From: Zygnema cylindricum | Taxonomy: Eukaryota > Streptophyta > Zygnematophyceae > Zygnematales > Zygnemataceae | DNA length: 64,000 bases | Assembly (NCBI GenBank): GCA_037447655.1 | Contig: JBBHKE010003410.1 | Location: 383,341 to 447,340 of the forward strand | Reading direction: 5' to 3' | Shown here: piece after piece, positions 47,802 through 58,245 of the stretch | How positions within the stretch are numbered: position 1 is the first letter of the stretch | Layout: the number at the start of each line of letters is the position of its first letter | Made by a program: the position numbers and the translations under genes | Notes under the pieces: model-generated | Told to the model about the DNA's origin: nothing | Seen by the model: only the letters and a program-made list of their open reading frames with translations | The model's database searches: none

Positions 47802-48302
47802 CACCGCGCATCGTAATTAGAGTAATGAAAAAATTAGAGTAAAAAAAGAGAAAAAAATAATTAGAGTAATTTACTCTAATTTATGTGATAGAACTGTTTC
47901 AAAAGGGAATTTACTCTAATTTATGCGGTGTACTCTAATTTGGCAAGCTAATATCCTCTACTGTAAATAAGGTATTCGTACAAAATCTGACAAAACGTAC
48001 AGTTTATCGTCACTATGACGTTCGCACTACGTGGTTTGTTAAAACGCAGTTACATGATAATGGCCTGTATTATATCATTATTTGTACTTTTTTACTTATA
48101 AAAGTACAATTTTGCACGGTCGTACTTCGTCCGTACTCCACACTATTTAAAATGAACATATATTAGAATAAAAAACGCTAATTAAACCTTACCTTAAATA
48201 GCATAATGAAAAAATTAGAATCGGTTACTCTATTTGATGTGATAGAGTCGAAATTTCGAGCGACCGAATTAGAGTAATTTACTCTAATTACGATTCGTGG
48301 TG
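47802..48302. mobile_element. MITE-like element, family C, copy 4 (upstream of the ARF-GEF)
   Basis: The left end CACCGCGCATCGTAATTAG and the inverted right end CACCACGAATCGTAATTAG are flanked by TA. The internal box occurs inverted (CCACACTATTTAAAATG, 48138). The interior is rich in TTAGAGTAATTTACTCTAA inverted motifs. 501 bp. It ends 398 bp before the ARF-GEF ATG, and GTACAGTACAGTA precedes its left end. Confidence 0.8.
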
Positions 48303-48700
48303 TAGTACCCAAGTAATATGTACGGTTATGAACGTACGGTTCAAAAGGGTGAAAATAACATTAAAAAGGAGGCGAAAATAGCTCTAGCACTTATGCTTGG
48401 ATTCATGTCACGTTACAGTACAGAACTTCACTTCCTTCCTCTCATATCACAACTGTTTACGACCATGGCTTCTCTTCATCCAGATCTTAATCCGCTTCCT
48501 GCACATCCTCATGATGACGTACACGCGTGACGTCAGCAATGCATCATCACATCTTCCTTGCTCCTTATCCTGCATCTATATTGTGTTTTAGATTTTCCTG
48601 TTCTTTGAAGTAAGCGTCTTGTCAGTCAGACTAAGACTTATTAAACAACTTAACCTAAAATCTTTGAGCAGACACAAAATCTCAGCCGCAAATAACAACC

Positions 48701-51700
48701 ATGACGCTTGTAGAAGCTACGCCTACTGAAGAGAGACAAGCAGCCAATAAAAAGAGCTATGGCAACTTTTCCATTTCTGTGGCTTGTCAGCTGAATGCCG
48801 AGATCCAATCCGTGATTGCGGTTATGAGACAGAATGAAAAATGGGCTCCCAATCCTTCTCCCTACTACGACTCCATGGAAGCCGACGATCCTCTCCTCCG
48901 AGACTTCAAAGTGTTAAGAAAACAGTTGTTTACTTGCGAAGACTGGCCTTCCCTCTCTCCCGCCGTCTTCCTCTCCCCGTTTTTATCCGTGATTCGTTCG
49001 GAAAAAACGAATATTCCTATCACTGGCGCGGCTCTCACTTCGATCCACAAGATTGTCAGTCTGGAGATTTTCGGATCCAGCGTCGACGAATCGCAGCTCG
49101 CCATGCATGCGATCATCGACGCCGTGACAGCCTGTCGCTTCGAAGTCACCGACCAAGCTTCGGAGGAAATCGTGCTCGTCAAAATCTTGCAGGTCCTGCT
49201 GACGTGTCTCAAATCCAGCGCAGGACTTTTGTTGACCGACAGAGAAGTTTGTTCTGTAGTGAACACGTGTTTTAGGGTTTTGCATCAGTCCGCGGGAAAG
49301 GGAGAGCTTCTGCAGAGAGTGGCCTGCCATACAATGCAGGAGATGATAAGGTGTGTTTTCGGAAGACTGCCGCAGTTGGAGGAGGAGAGGGAGGAGGAGA
49401 GAGAGGAGGCGGGTGAAGGGGTGAGAGTGGGGGAGGCTAGAGAGGAGGTGAAGGAGGAGGCGAGAGGGAAAGATTATGGTGGAGCAGAGGAAAGAGAGAG
49501 GAGGGATAGAAGTTTAGGTGTTACAGTTGACGAGAGTGGCAAATCACCTGCTGCGATAATGGATGGTGGAGGAGGAGGAGGAGGAGGAGGGACGTTTTCT
49601 CCTCGTGTTGGCAATGGACAATTTTCAGGAGAGGTAAGTTTTGTAGGCATCATTGACGATCACGTTTCTTTCTTTTAAAAAAAAAATATTATGTTTTCTG
49701 TTTTTTTTTTATTATTATTATTCAAGGTGATTAGCATATTTTCTCTCTCCAGCGGTTGCAATTTTTTTTTATCTTTTTCAGGGTTTCTATTTTCTCTCAT
49801 TAGGGTTCTCTAGGCCTTTGGACTTGAACTTTCTTGTGTTTAGGGTTTCGAGCTCGGGACGTATACTTTCTTTTAGGTTTCTCGGGATCTTGTTGGGCTT
49901 GGCTTTTGTGTTTTTTTGTTTTGTATATGAGTTGAGGAGGAGTTTTGTGGCCATTATTAAAGGCTTTTTTTGGTATTTTAAAAAAGCATAAAGATTCAGT
50001 AAAAGTATTGATTGTTACGTAAAGCTCGCGATCAGTTTTAAATATTTTTCGCTCCCCAAAACGTCTTTAATTTAAAACATCTTTGTTTTTTTAACTTTAT
50101 TTTGAACCGTTAGGTTTTCTTTTTGAGGAGAGCAATCAGAAGGTAATGGCCGCTCCTTGAAAAAAAATCCAACAGTTGGAAACTTAATTTAAAGGTTAAC
50201 TTTAGTTTCACACCTCTGGATATTTTTTTGAGGCAAACAATCAGAAGGTAATGGTCTTACCTTTTGATTTCTCTGTTAAAAAAAGTAAAATATGACAGTT
50301 GAAAATGAAGTTCACAGTGTTTAAGTGTCAGAAAATTGTTTAACACCAATAGCAATGGGCACTATAGCTTCCATAAAAATCTTGAATTTTTATGAATCTT
50401 CGTTCTTTTTCATTGCAAGAAAACAATTTCAAAGTTTAAGTCTTTTTAGTTTCTGAATAATGTTTAACATCAGTAGGGGTGGTTGTGTAACTCTGATAGC
50501 TTCCATGAACAAATATTTTTACTTATATTTACTACAATTTTTTTCATTAGTTAAGAAAGTTTAGGTGAAAGAATCTAAAAACTCAATATGATATAATCTC
50601 CCTCGCTTATTGGCACTTAAATTTTGTTAAGTAATTTTAACTGAGTCAATGTACTAAGAAATTTTAAGTGAATCAATGTACTAGTGAAATATGATCTAAT
50701 TGTTTTTTGTTTTTTTTTATCATCCGCCACTATATAGCTTCCATAAGAAGAAATATATTCACTACTGCAGCATCTACTTATGTATGTCTCTCGTTCATTT
50801 TTTTTTTGTTCATTTGTTTTTGTTTATCCATTTTTGTTTATCCGTTTTAGATTATTTGTGTAATTGATTGTAAAAATTTAAGTTTCTTTAAGTATGAAAT
50901 TTTAGGTGATTTTTTTAATGGGCAGTCAGTCTTATGGATGTTCTGGAGTATGTAGCATTGCAGGTAGAGAGAGAGAGGGAGAGAGGGAGAGAGAAAGAGG
51001 AAGTGAAAGAGAGGGAGAGAGAGGGAGAGAGAGGGAGAGTGAGGGGAAGAGAGAAAGTGAGAGGGAAAGGGAGAGGGAGAGATAGAGAAAGAGAGGCTGA
51101 ACTGTGATTTTTATCATTTCTGAATCTGCATTTTCTATCTTGACTTTGTGAATGTTGCTTTTAGTCTCTGTGACTCGCTGAAACTACACCTTTGTTTGTT
51201 TTTATTTTTGTGTTAAGGGGGAACTATTTGATCGTTCTTTTCAATATTTGGTCAGTTTATTCAAATATTTGATCAGTAAGTTGAATATTTGATAAGTTTA
51301 TTCAAATATCTGATCAGTTTATTCAAATATTTGATAAGTTTATTTAAATATTTGATCAGTTTATTCAAATATTTTTCCCTCTCCCTCTGTGCAGGAAGCA
51401 AGGTCAACAAGAGATGGAGCCAATGGGACTTTTTCGGTGGATAGAGAAGAAACCCTAAATAAGGTGGAAGAAACCCTAAAAGATGTGGATGGCATCTATA
51501 ATAGATCCGACACAGGAGCTCACAATTTAGAGCTTGAAAATTCGAGAGACGAAAAAGGAGCGTTAATTGGAGCTAATAGTTCTCTCAAAGGAAACGGGGT
51601 AGTTAATGAGGATCTTAAGGTTTTGGAGACGGGAAAGGGAAAATTTTCTGGGAAGCCACATGGAATAGCGTGCATGGTTGAGATTTTTCATTTTCTATGC

Positions 51701-54700
51701 TCTCTCCTTACCTTAGAGGATCATTATTTAGCCGGACAATATGGTTTCGGTGGAGAAGAAGATATGCCCCTTTTCGCTTTGGGTCTCATTAATTCGGCTT
51801 TAGAGTTGGGAGGAGAATCGGTCGCAAAACATCCCAAATTATTGAGTTTAGTACAAGACGAACTTTTCCGAAACCTCATGCAAATGGGTTTGTCTTCTAA
51901 TGTTCTCGTCTTATCTCTCGTTTGTAGTATCGTCCTCAATTTGTATCACACTCTTCGAATCCATTTGAAGTTACAACTCGAGGCTTTTTTTTCTTTTGTC
52001 GTCGTCCGATTGGCCCAAGGTAAATATGGAGCTCCTTTTCAACAACAGGAGGTAGTAATGGAGGTTCTCGTCGATTTTTGTCGACAACCTAATTTTATGA
52101 TCGAGATGTTCGCGAATTACGACTGTGACATCACTTGTTCAAATACTTTCGAGGAACTTTCCGGTCTTTTGTCAAAAAGTGCTTTCCCTGTAAACTCTCC
52201 TCTCTCGACATTGCACGTTCTCGCCCTTGAGGGTTTATTGGCAATTGTCCACAGTATTTCGGACAGATTAGAAACAAACCCTCCTCCTCCTCCCCCTTCC
52301 TCTTCTCTGGAACTCTCAGAATATGTCCCTTTTTGGACCCTGCAAATTGACACCAGAAAAGACGAAAATTCCTGGCTTGAGTTCGTGAGGAGAAGGAGAT
52401 TTATTAAACGTCGTCTTATGCTCGGAGCCGATCATTTTAACAGAGACCCAAAAAAAGGATTGTTATATTTGCAAAGTGCAAAACTTTTGCCCGAAGAATT
52501 AACCGCTCACAGTGTCGCCTGTTTTTTCCGGTACACCTCCGGTTTAAACAAAGTACTTATGGGAGAATATTTCGGAGAACCTCACGACTTTAATGTCCAC
52601 GTTCTTCACGAATATACGGCTTTATTCGATTTCGAAGATATGACTCTCGACGGGGCACTCCGTACTTTCCTCGAGAGTTTCCGATTACCGGGAGAGGCTC
52701 AAAAAATTTCGAGAATATTGGAGTCTTTTGCCGGGAGGTATCATAAACAATGTAGTCATATTCTCGCCAATAAAGATGCCGCGTTTATTCTTTCTTATTC
52801 GGTTATTATGCTTAATACAGATCAACACAACGCGGGAGTGAAACGGAAAATGACTGAAGATGAATTTATTCGCAATAATCGCGATATCAATGACGGAAAA
52901 GATTTGCCGAGAGAAATGCTTTTGGAGCTATACCATTCTATTGCAAAAAACGAGATTCGTATGTCGTCCGATGGTGGTTCGGGAGTCCCGGAAATGACTT
53001 ACAGCCGTTGGATCGATCTGATTCGCCGATCCCAGACAGCTGTCCCTTACACGGTGTGTGAAGCAGTTTCTTTATTCGATTATGATTTATTCGCAGTCAT
53101 ATCTGGTCCGTCGATCGCCGCGATTTCGGTCGTTTTCGACCACACAGATGATGAAGAAATTTTACAGAAGTGTGTCGACGGTTTCTTAGAGGTGGCGAAA
53201 ATTTCGGCTCATCATAAACTAGAAGATGTTTTAAACGATCTTGTCGTATCTCTTTGTAAGTTTACTACTTTACTCAATCCGACGGCTACGGCCGAGGAAC
53301 CGGCGGTTGCTTTTGGGGAAGACGCAAAAGCTCGTATGGCTGCCTCCACAGTATTTGCGATCGCAAATAAACATGGAAACTTTATTCGAAGTGGTTGGAG
53401 AAACATTCTCGACTGTGTTTTGCGATTGCATAAATTGGGTCTCCTTCCTAGCAAAGTGGGAATTACGGATGTCGACGACTCGACCGAAGGGAAAACCGGG
53501 GAAGAACATACAAAATTTCCTCCTCGAGCCGTTATTCTCAATCCTCCAAGTAACCGGAGACGACCTCCTAGTTTGTTTGGGAGAGTGAGTCAATTGTTAT
53601 CTCTCGATACCGACGATCAACATGAACAACCGACCGAACAACAACTCGCGGCTCACCAGAAAACTTTAAGGACTATTGAAGCTTGTCATATCGATACTAT
53701 TTTTACAGACAGTCGGTTTTTATTAATCGATTCTCTTTTCCATTTAGTACGAGCTCTCATTTGGGCTGGAGGTCGACCGCAGAGAGGAGGAGGGAGTAGT
53801 AACTTTTCGCAAGAAGACGAAGATACGGCGGTTTTTTCGTTGGAGCTTTTAATTGCGGTAACCTTAAATAATAGAGATCGAATTCTCGAGTTATGGCAAA
53901 TAGTTTCGGAACATATGGCGGGAATAGTACAACAGGCCTCGGCTCCCGGACCTCTTGTTACTAAAGCAGTTTTAGGTCTTTTGAGAATTTGTCAAAGACT
54001 TTTACCTTATAAGGAGGAAATCGCCGACGAATTGCTTCGATCTCTCCAATTATTTCGAAAACTCGACTCGAAAGTTGCCGATTTACTTTGCGAGAAAATC
54101 ACCCTCGAGGTTTTACAACTTGTGAGAGTCAACGCCGGTCATATAAAGTCAATGCAGGGATGGAAAACAGTGTGTTCTCTGTTGGGAATTACGGCTCGAC
54201 ATCCGGATGCGGCCGAAAGTGGATTTGAAGGGTTAAGTTTTATTATGTCGGAAGGTTCTCATGTGACTCCTTTAAATTTTATACCCTGTTTAGACGCCGC
54301 GAGAGAATTCGCGGAGTCGAGGGTGGGGGGTGTAGAGAGATCTAAATGGGCTTTGGACCTTTTGGCAGGTTTATTAACTTGTCTTCAAAAGTGGTCAAAA
54401 GAGTTGGGAGAGAGAAAGAGGAAAGCGGTTCGCGGAGGAGGAGAGGAGGGAGGAGAGGGAGGAGGAGAGGGAGAGACGGGTGGGAGAGAGACGTTCGAGG
54501 AGATGGAGATAAGGAAAGAGGAGCAAGATTTGGCAGATATGTGGTTGAGATTGGCTCAAGCTATAAGGAGAGTCTGTGGGGAACAGAGAGAGGAAGTTCG
54601 AAACCACGCTATTTTATGTCTCCAGAGATGTTTATTAGGGGCGGAGGGAATGAATATGTCGCCGGTAATATGGGGTCCTTGTTTCGACCAAGTAATCTTT

Positions 54701-55240
54701 GTAATGTTAGACGATCTCCTCGATATCGCTATGAGAGAAAAACCGAAAGATTATAAAGGGATGGAGGGAACACTCTATTTAGCTATGAAACTCCTCTCGA
54801 AAGTTTTTTTACACTTTTTGGGACAGTTACACTCTCTTCCCTCTCCGGGATTTCGGGCTCTCTGGTTGGCTTGTTTAAGCCGAATGGAAATGTTTCTTAA
54901 AGCGAGACTGAAAACGGGAGGGAGTGAAAAGTTACAGGAAAATATACCTGAATTGTTAAAAAATATGGTATTAGTTATGCAAGCAAAAGGGGTATTAATA
55001 GAGGTCCAAAGTCCGGGAGGAGATAGTCTTTGGGAATTGACTTGGCATCATATTCATGGAATATCTCCTAATATGCAAAAGGAGATGTTTCCTCCTCCTC
55101 CTCCTCCTCCCTCTCCCTCTTCCTCTCTCCCTTCTCCTCCTCCTTTGGAGTCTCTGGTTTCTTCGGAAAAAGTTTCCGGAGATAATTTTTCTTCTGTCGG
55201 AGATCTTTCCTCGGGATCGGAGAATCAACGGCAGGGATAG
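48701..55240 (+). CDS. Large ARF guanine-nucleotide exchange factor, GNOM/GBF1 class
   Basis: Activates ARF GTPases at Golgi or endosomal membranes to start vesicle budding. Two exons: 48701-49633 and 51395-55240, in phase 0 around a 1761-bp intron, coding 1592 residues (Arabidopsis GNOM is about 1450). Domains in order: DCB (about residues 25-230: AEIQSVIAVMRQNEKW, then PITGAALTSIHKI and CRFEVTDQASEE); HUS with its NYDCDITCSN box near residue 550; Sec7 (about 640-835) with RLPGEAQKI, whose catalytic Glu is about residue 745, and SVIMLNTDQHN; then the HDS regions with LLSLDTDD, TEQQLAAHQKTL, RICQRLLPYKEE and GGDSLWELTWHH. The Met in SVIMLNTDQHN (about residue 783) is the position where Leu gives brefeldin A resistance in relatives, so sensitivity is inferred. 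The extra length is low-complexity: a Glu/Arg stretch and nine Gly at the end of exon 1, Gly/Glu near residue 1325 and Pro/Ser at the C-terminus. Confidence 0.96.
50955..51095. repeat. GA-rich (GAGAGAGG)n microsatellite in the ARF-GEF intron
   Basis: A pure purine run of GAGAGAGG/GAGAGAAA units. The complementary strand gives a spurious Ser-Leu frame. Confidence 0.95.
51240..51375. repeat. Minisatellite next to the ARF-GEF 3' splice site
   Basis: About six units of 20-22 bp with core TTCAAATATTTGATCAGTTTA (also GATAAG variants) end some 20 bp before the polypyrimidine tract and acceptor CTCTGTGCAG at 51394. Each unit contains the palindromes AAATATTT and TGATCA. Confidence 0.92.
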
Positions 55241-55255
55241 GATTTTATTCAACTT

Positions 55256-55555
55256 TTTTGAAAGGTGAGTTACTGGTATTTTATAATTTGTCTTTTTCCC
55301 TCGCTCACACTCCCTCTTCCTCTTCCTCTTCCTCTCCCTCTTCCTCTCCCTTTCCTCTTTCTCACCTTCTCCCTCTCCCTCTCCCTCCCTCTCTCTCTCC
55401 CTCTTCCTCTCCCTTTCCCTCCCCCTCCCCCTCTCCCTCTCGCACTCTCTCTCTCTCTCCCTCTCCCTCCCTCTCCCTCTTCCTCTTCCTCCCCCTTTCC
55501 CTCTTTCTCGCCCTCTCCCTCCCCCTCTCCCTCTCCCTCTTCTTCTCACTATTTA
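55256..55555. repeat. CTCTCC/CTTCCT pyrimidine tract 3' of the ARF-GEF
   Basis: Some 250 bp of nearly pure CT sequence (CTCTTCCTCTCCCT units) starting about 60 bp after the stop codon. Probably within the 3' UTR or just beyond. Open frames through it (Ser/Pro/Leu or Arg/Glu) are artefacts. Confidence 0.93.
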
Positions 55556-56367
55556 TATATGTATTTATTTGAGTTTTTGACTCACAGCGAACTCTATTAG
55601 CTCAAATTTCAGATTTTATGTGTTATTACTTGTCAGAAGAGGGGGAATGGGGACAGAGAGGGAGAGGGAGGAGAGGGATAACTCAAGTTCATCGGGAAAG
55701 AACATGTATCGAGTCCTGTCGTTAGTTCCGGAGTATTTTACTTAAAATAACATATTATATTATATATAATATGTTACATCTATATCTATATCTATATTAT
55801 TATATTTATTTATATTATCTATATTATCTATGTTATTTATGTTATTTATGTTATCCACATAATCTTTTTGTATGTTTTTTTATTCGCTCAAATGGAATTG
55901 TGAGGTTGATTTGCTTCTGTTTAAACGTTTTTTGGGGAATTGAAGGAGTAAATTTTGATGGAAATGAGTTCAAGCGGGGGAGGACAGGGGAGGGAGGGTA
56001 GAGTAGGGGAGGGAGAGAGTAGGGAAGGAGGTAGGGAAGGGCAGGTGAGGGTCGGGTGGGAGAAGGCCGGTAAAGAGAAGGGAGGTGGGGACTGTTAAGG
56101 GAGAGTTGGAGAGAGTGTGATAGAGTAAAGGAAGGTGGAGGGGGGAGGAAGGAGGGAGAGTGTGTGGATGAGAGACGGTAAGGTGATGTGAGAGAGTTGA
56201 TCGTCTTTTACATATTTTAGTCTACAAGCACTATTTTGTATAAACTTCACCAATGTCCTCAAATTTTGTTTATAAGTTTTTGCTTTTCACATCTTGCAAT
56301 GTCCTTTAATCTTTGTTTCTACTAAAAAGATAAAACAGTCTTTCTGAAACTTTATTTACCATCACTG
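55556..56367. other. Intergenic: TA and TATC runs, then GGGA-rich tract
   Basis: 55745-55860 has TATATTATAT palindromic sequence and TATCTATATTATCTATG-type repeats. 55970-56200 is a G/A-rich tract (GGGGAGGGAGAGAGTAGGG). No gene seen. Confidence 0.8.
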
Positions 56368-56889
56368 CATGCCACAATATATATGTATATATATATATAC
56401 ACATATATATATATATGCATATATATATAACTCTTTCTCATATTATTATTATTATTATTATAATATTTACTATATTAATATATATTATTACCTGCTCTTT
56501 CTACCTACACATAATACACATATTATACACATATACATAACATATATCTCATATATAAATACATCACACATTATTATTACTGCAATATGTATTAATATGC
56601 TGTGTATGTGTGCATATGCAACAATACATAATACCTGTATGCAATACGTATGCTGCACATAACAGGCATGTTGTTGTCAGTGTTATGACATACACATACC
56701 ATATACCACGTATGTATGTGTGTGTAATATGCATATCATTTAATAATAATATGTAAATAATAGACAAAAAAATAATGCAAATATGTAAATATGTACACAT
56801 GTTACACTGTTTCACACATATATATATATATATAGATATACCTATCTACTATATATGTATATACATATATACTATATATATATATATTG

Positions 56890-56926
<37 letters not shown>

Positions 56927-57090
56927 CATATATATACATATACATATATATATATATATATATAATACATACATATATACATACATATATATAGATAAAT
57001 GTATTATATTTATATATATGTATGTATATATATGTTTGTATATATGTATATATTTGTATATATATACAGATATATATATTTTTTTATTTC
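56368..57090. repeat. TA/TATG/ACAT microsatellite cluster
   Basis: Long (TA)n runs separated by ACATAC, ATTATT and TATGTA units. Tyr/Ile-rich open frames on both strands here are products of the repeats. Confidence 0.95.
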
Positions 57091-57122
57091 GCTTTGGGAT
57101 TATATGTTGTTGGATTAAGTAA

Positions 57123-57377
57123 TTGGGTTTGTTCACCATTCCTTTTATTGAAAATGTTTTGAACTTTTTCGATATCAACACACTTTTGTCAGCAAGTGGT
57201 CCACGTTTTGTCTTGAGTGGCCTTGTCTTTTTCACATTTGTGTCGTTTGTCTTATACACATTCCTGACTTTTGTCTTTTCTGTATATTTTGCTGTCACTA
57301 CAGACAAACAGATAGAAAACGCCAAAACAACTTTTTCCACAAACAACAACGACAATCTGGTGGATTTCATCTCCTAA
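57123..57377 (+). CDS. Unrecognised 84-codon open frame with a membrane-like segment
   Basis: The base composition is more balanced than in the flanking simple repeats, and the frame has a hydrophobic stretch (VLSGLVFFTFVSFVLYTF, continuing as LTFVFSVYFAV) followed by a polar tail. No family is recognised, no splice partners were found, and the antisense strand is also open (57370-56918). It may be chance, a relic exon or transposon debris. Confidence 0.2.
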   Translation: MGLFTIPFIENVLNFFDINTLLSASGPRFVLSGLVFFTFVSFVLYTFLTFVFSVYFAVTTDKQIENAKTTFSTNNNDNLVDFIS

Positions 57378-57687
57378 AGAATGTTTTTTTTCTTTTTTCT
57401 TCCCTTTTTTTATTTTATTTGTCTGTATCAACAGATTATTCTTAGTTATTTCTTACTTAAGACTTTTTTTTTGCATTTCTTTTTCCTTTTTTTTTGTATT
57501 TTTTTTATATGTTGATCAGGTTTTTTTAGGGTTTTTTAGATGTAGTTTTTGATATTAACACAATCTTTCTTGGCAAATTGGACCAAAGGAGGTAAAAGAA
57601 AAAACAAGAAAAAAAACTGTGCGAATAATGGAGTTTATATAACAAAAGGTTATTTTTTGATGAAGTTTTTGCTTTGAAAAATGGGGG

Positions 57688-58245
57688 GAGAGAGAGGAGA
57701 GAGAGGAGAGAGAGAGAGAGAGAGGGAGAGAGAGTGGACAGGGAGATAGTGAGAGAGAGAGGACAGAGTCAGAGAGAGGGGGAGAGAGGGAGGGAGAGGA
57801 GGGAATTTCTCTGACAGTTTGGGTTCGAGAGATTTATGTGGGTTTCATATTTGATGTGAAACTGTGAGGGGAGGGAGACAGAGAGAGAGGGAGAGGGGGG
57901 AAGAGGGATAACTAAAAGAGGTTTACTCCTGGTTCAATAAGATTCTGGATTTTGTTTTGAGAATTGTTATTCATTAAAATTTTCAGATAGGAAATTGAAC
58001 AGGAATGGGAATAGGAGGGAGAGAGAGGGGGGGGAGGAGAGAGAGAGGGCAAGGGAGAGGGAGCAAGAGAGGGAGAGGGAAAGAGAGGGAGAGGGAGAGG
58101 GAGTGGGAGTGGGAGAGAGAGGGGGAGAGAGAAAGATCTTGGAGTAAAAATGGGAGAGAGAGAGAGAGGGAGACCAAGAGAGTGAAAGGGGAGAGAGAGA
58201 GAGAGGCAGAAATAGAGAAAGGGAGAGGGGGGAGAGTAAATTGGT
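57688..58245. repeat. GAGAGGGA purine-rich repeat, two blocks
   Basis: (GAGAGAGG)n-type sequence at 57688-57800 and 58015-58240, with diverged GGGAGAGG between. Pure purine over long stretches. Confidence 0.93.

Noticed and set aside
48841-49330. Open frames on both strands inside ARF-GEF exon 1
   Set aside because: Shadows of the coding exon, whose own frame carries the DCB motifs.
55258-55600. Ser/Pro/Leu-rich and Arg/Glu-rich frames
   Set aside because: Products of the CTCTCC repeat, open in several frames at once.
56369-57122. Tyr/Ile-rich frames in the TA repeat zone
   Set aside because: Periodic translation of TATA/ACAT microsatellites.
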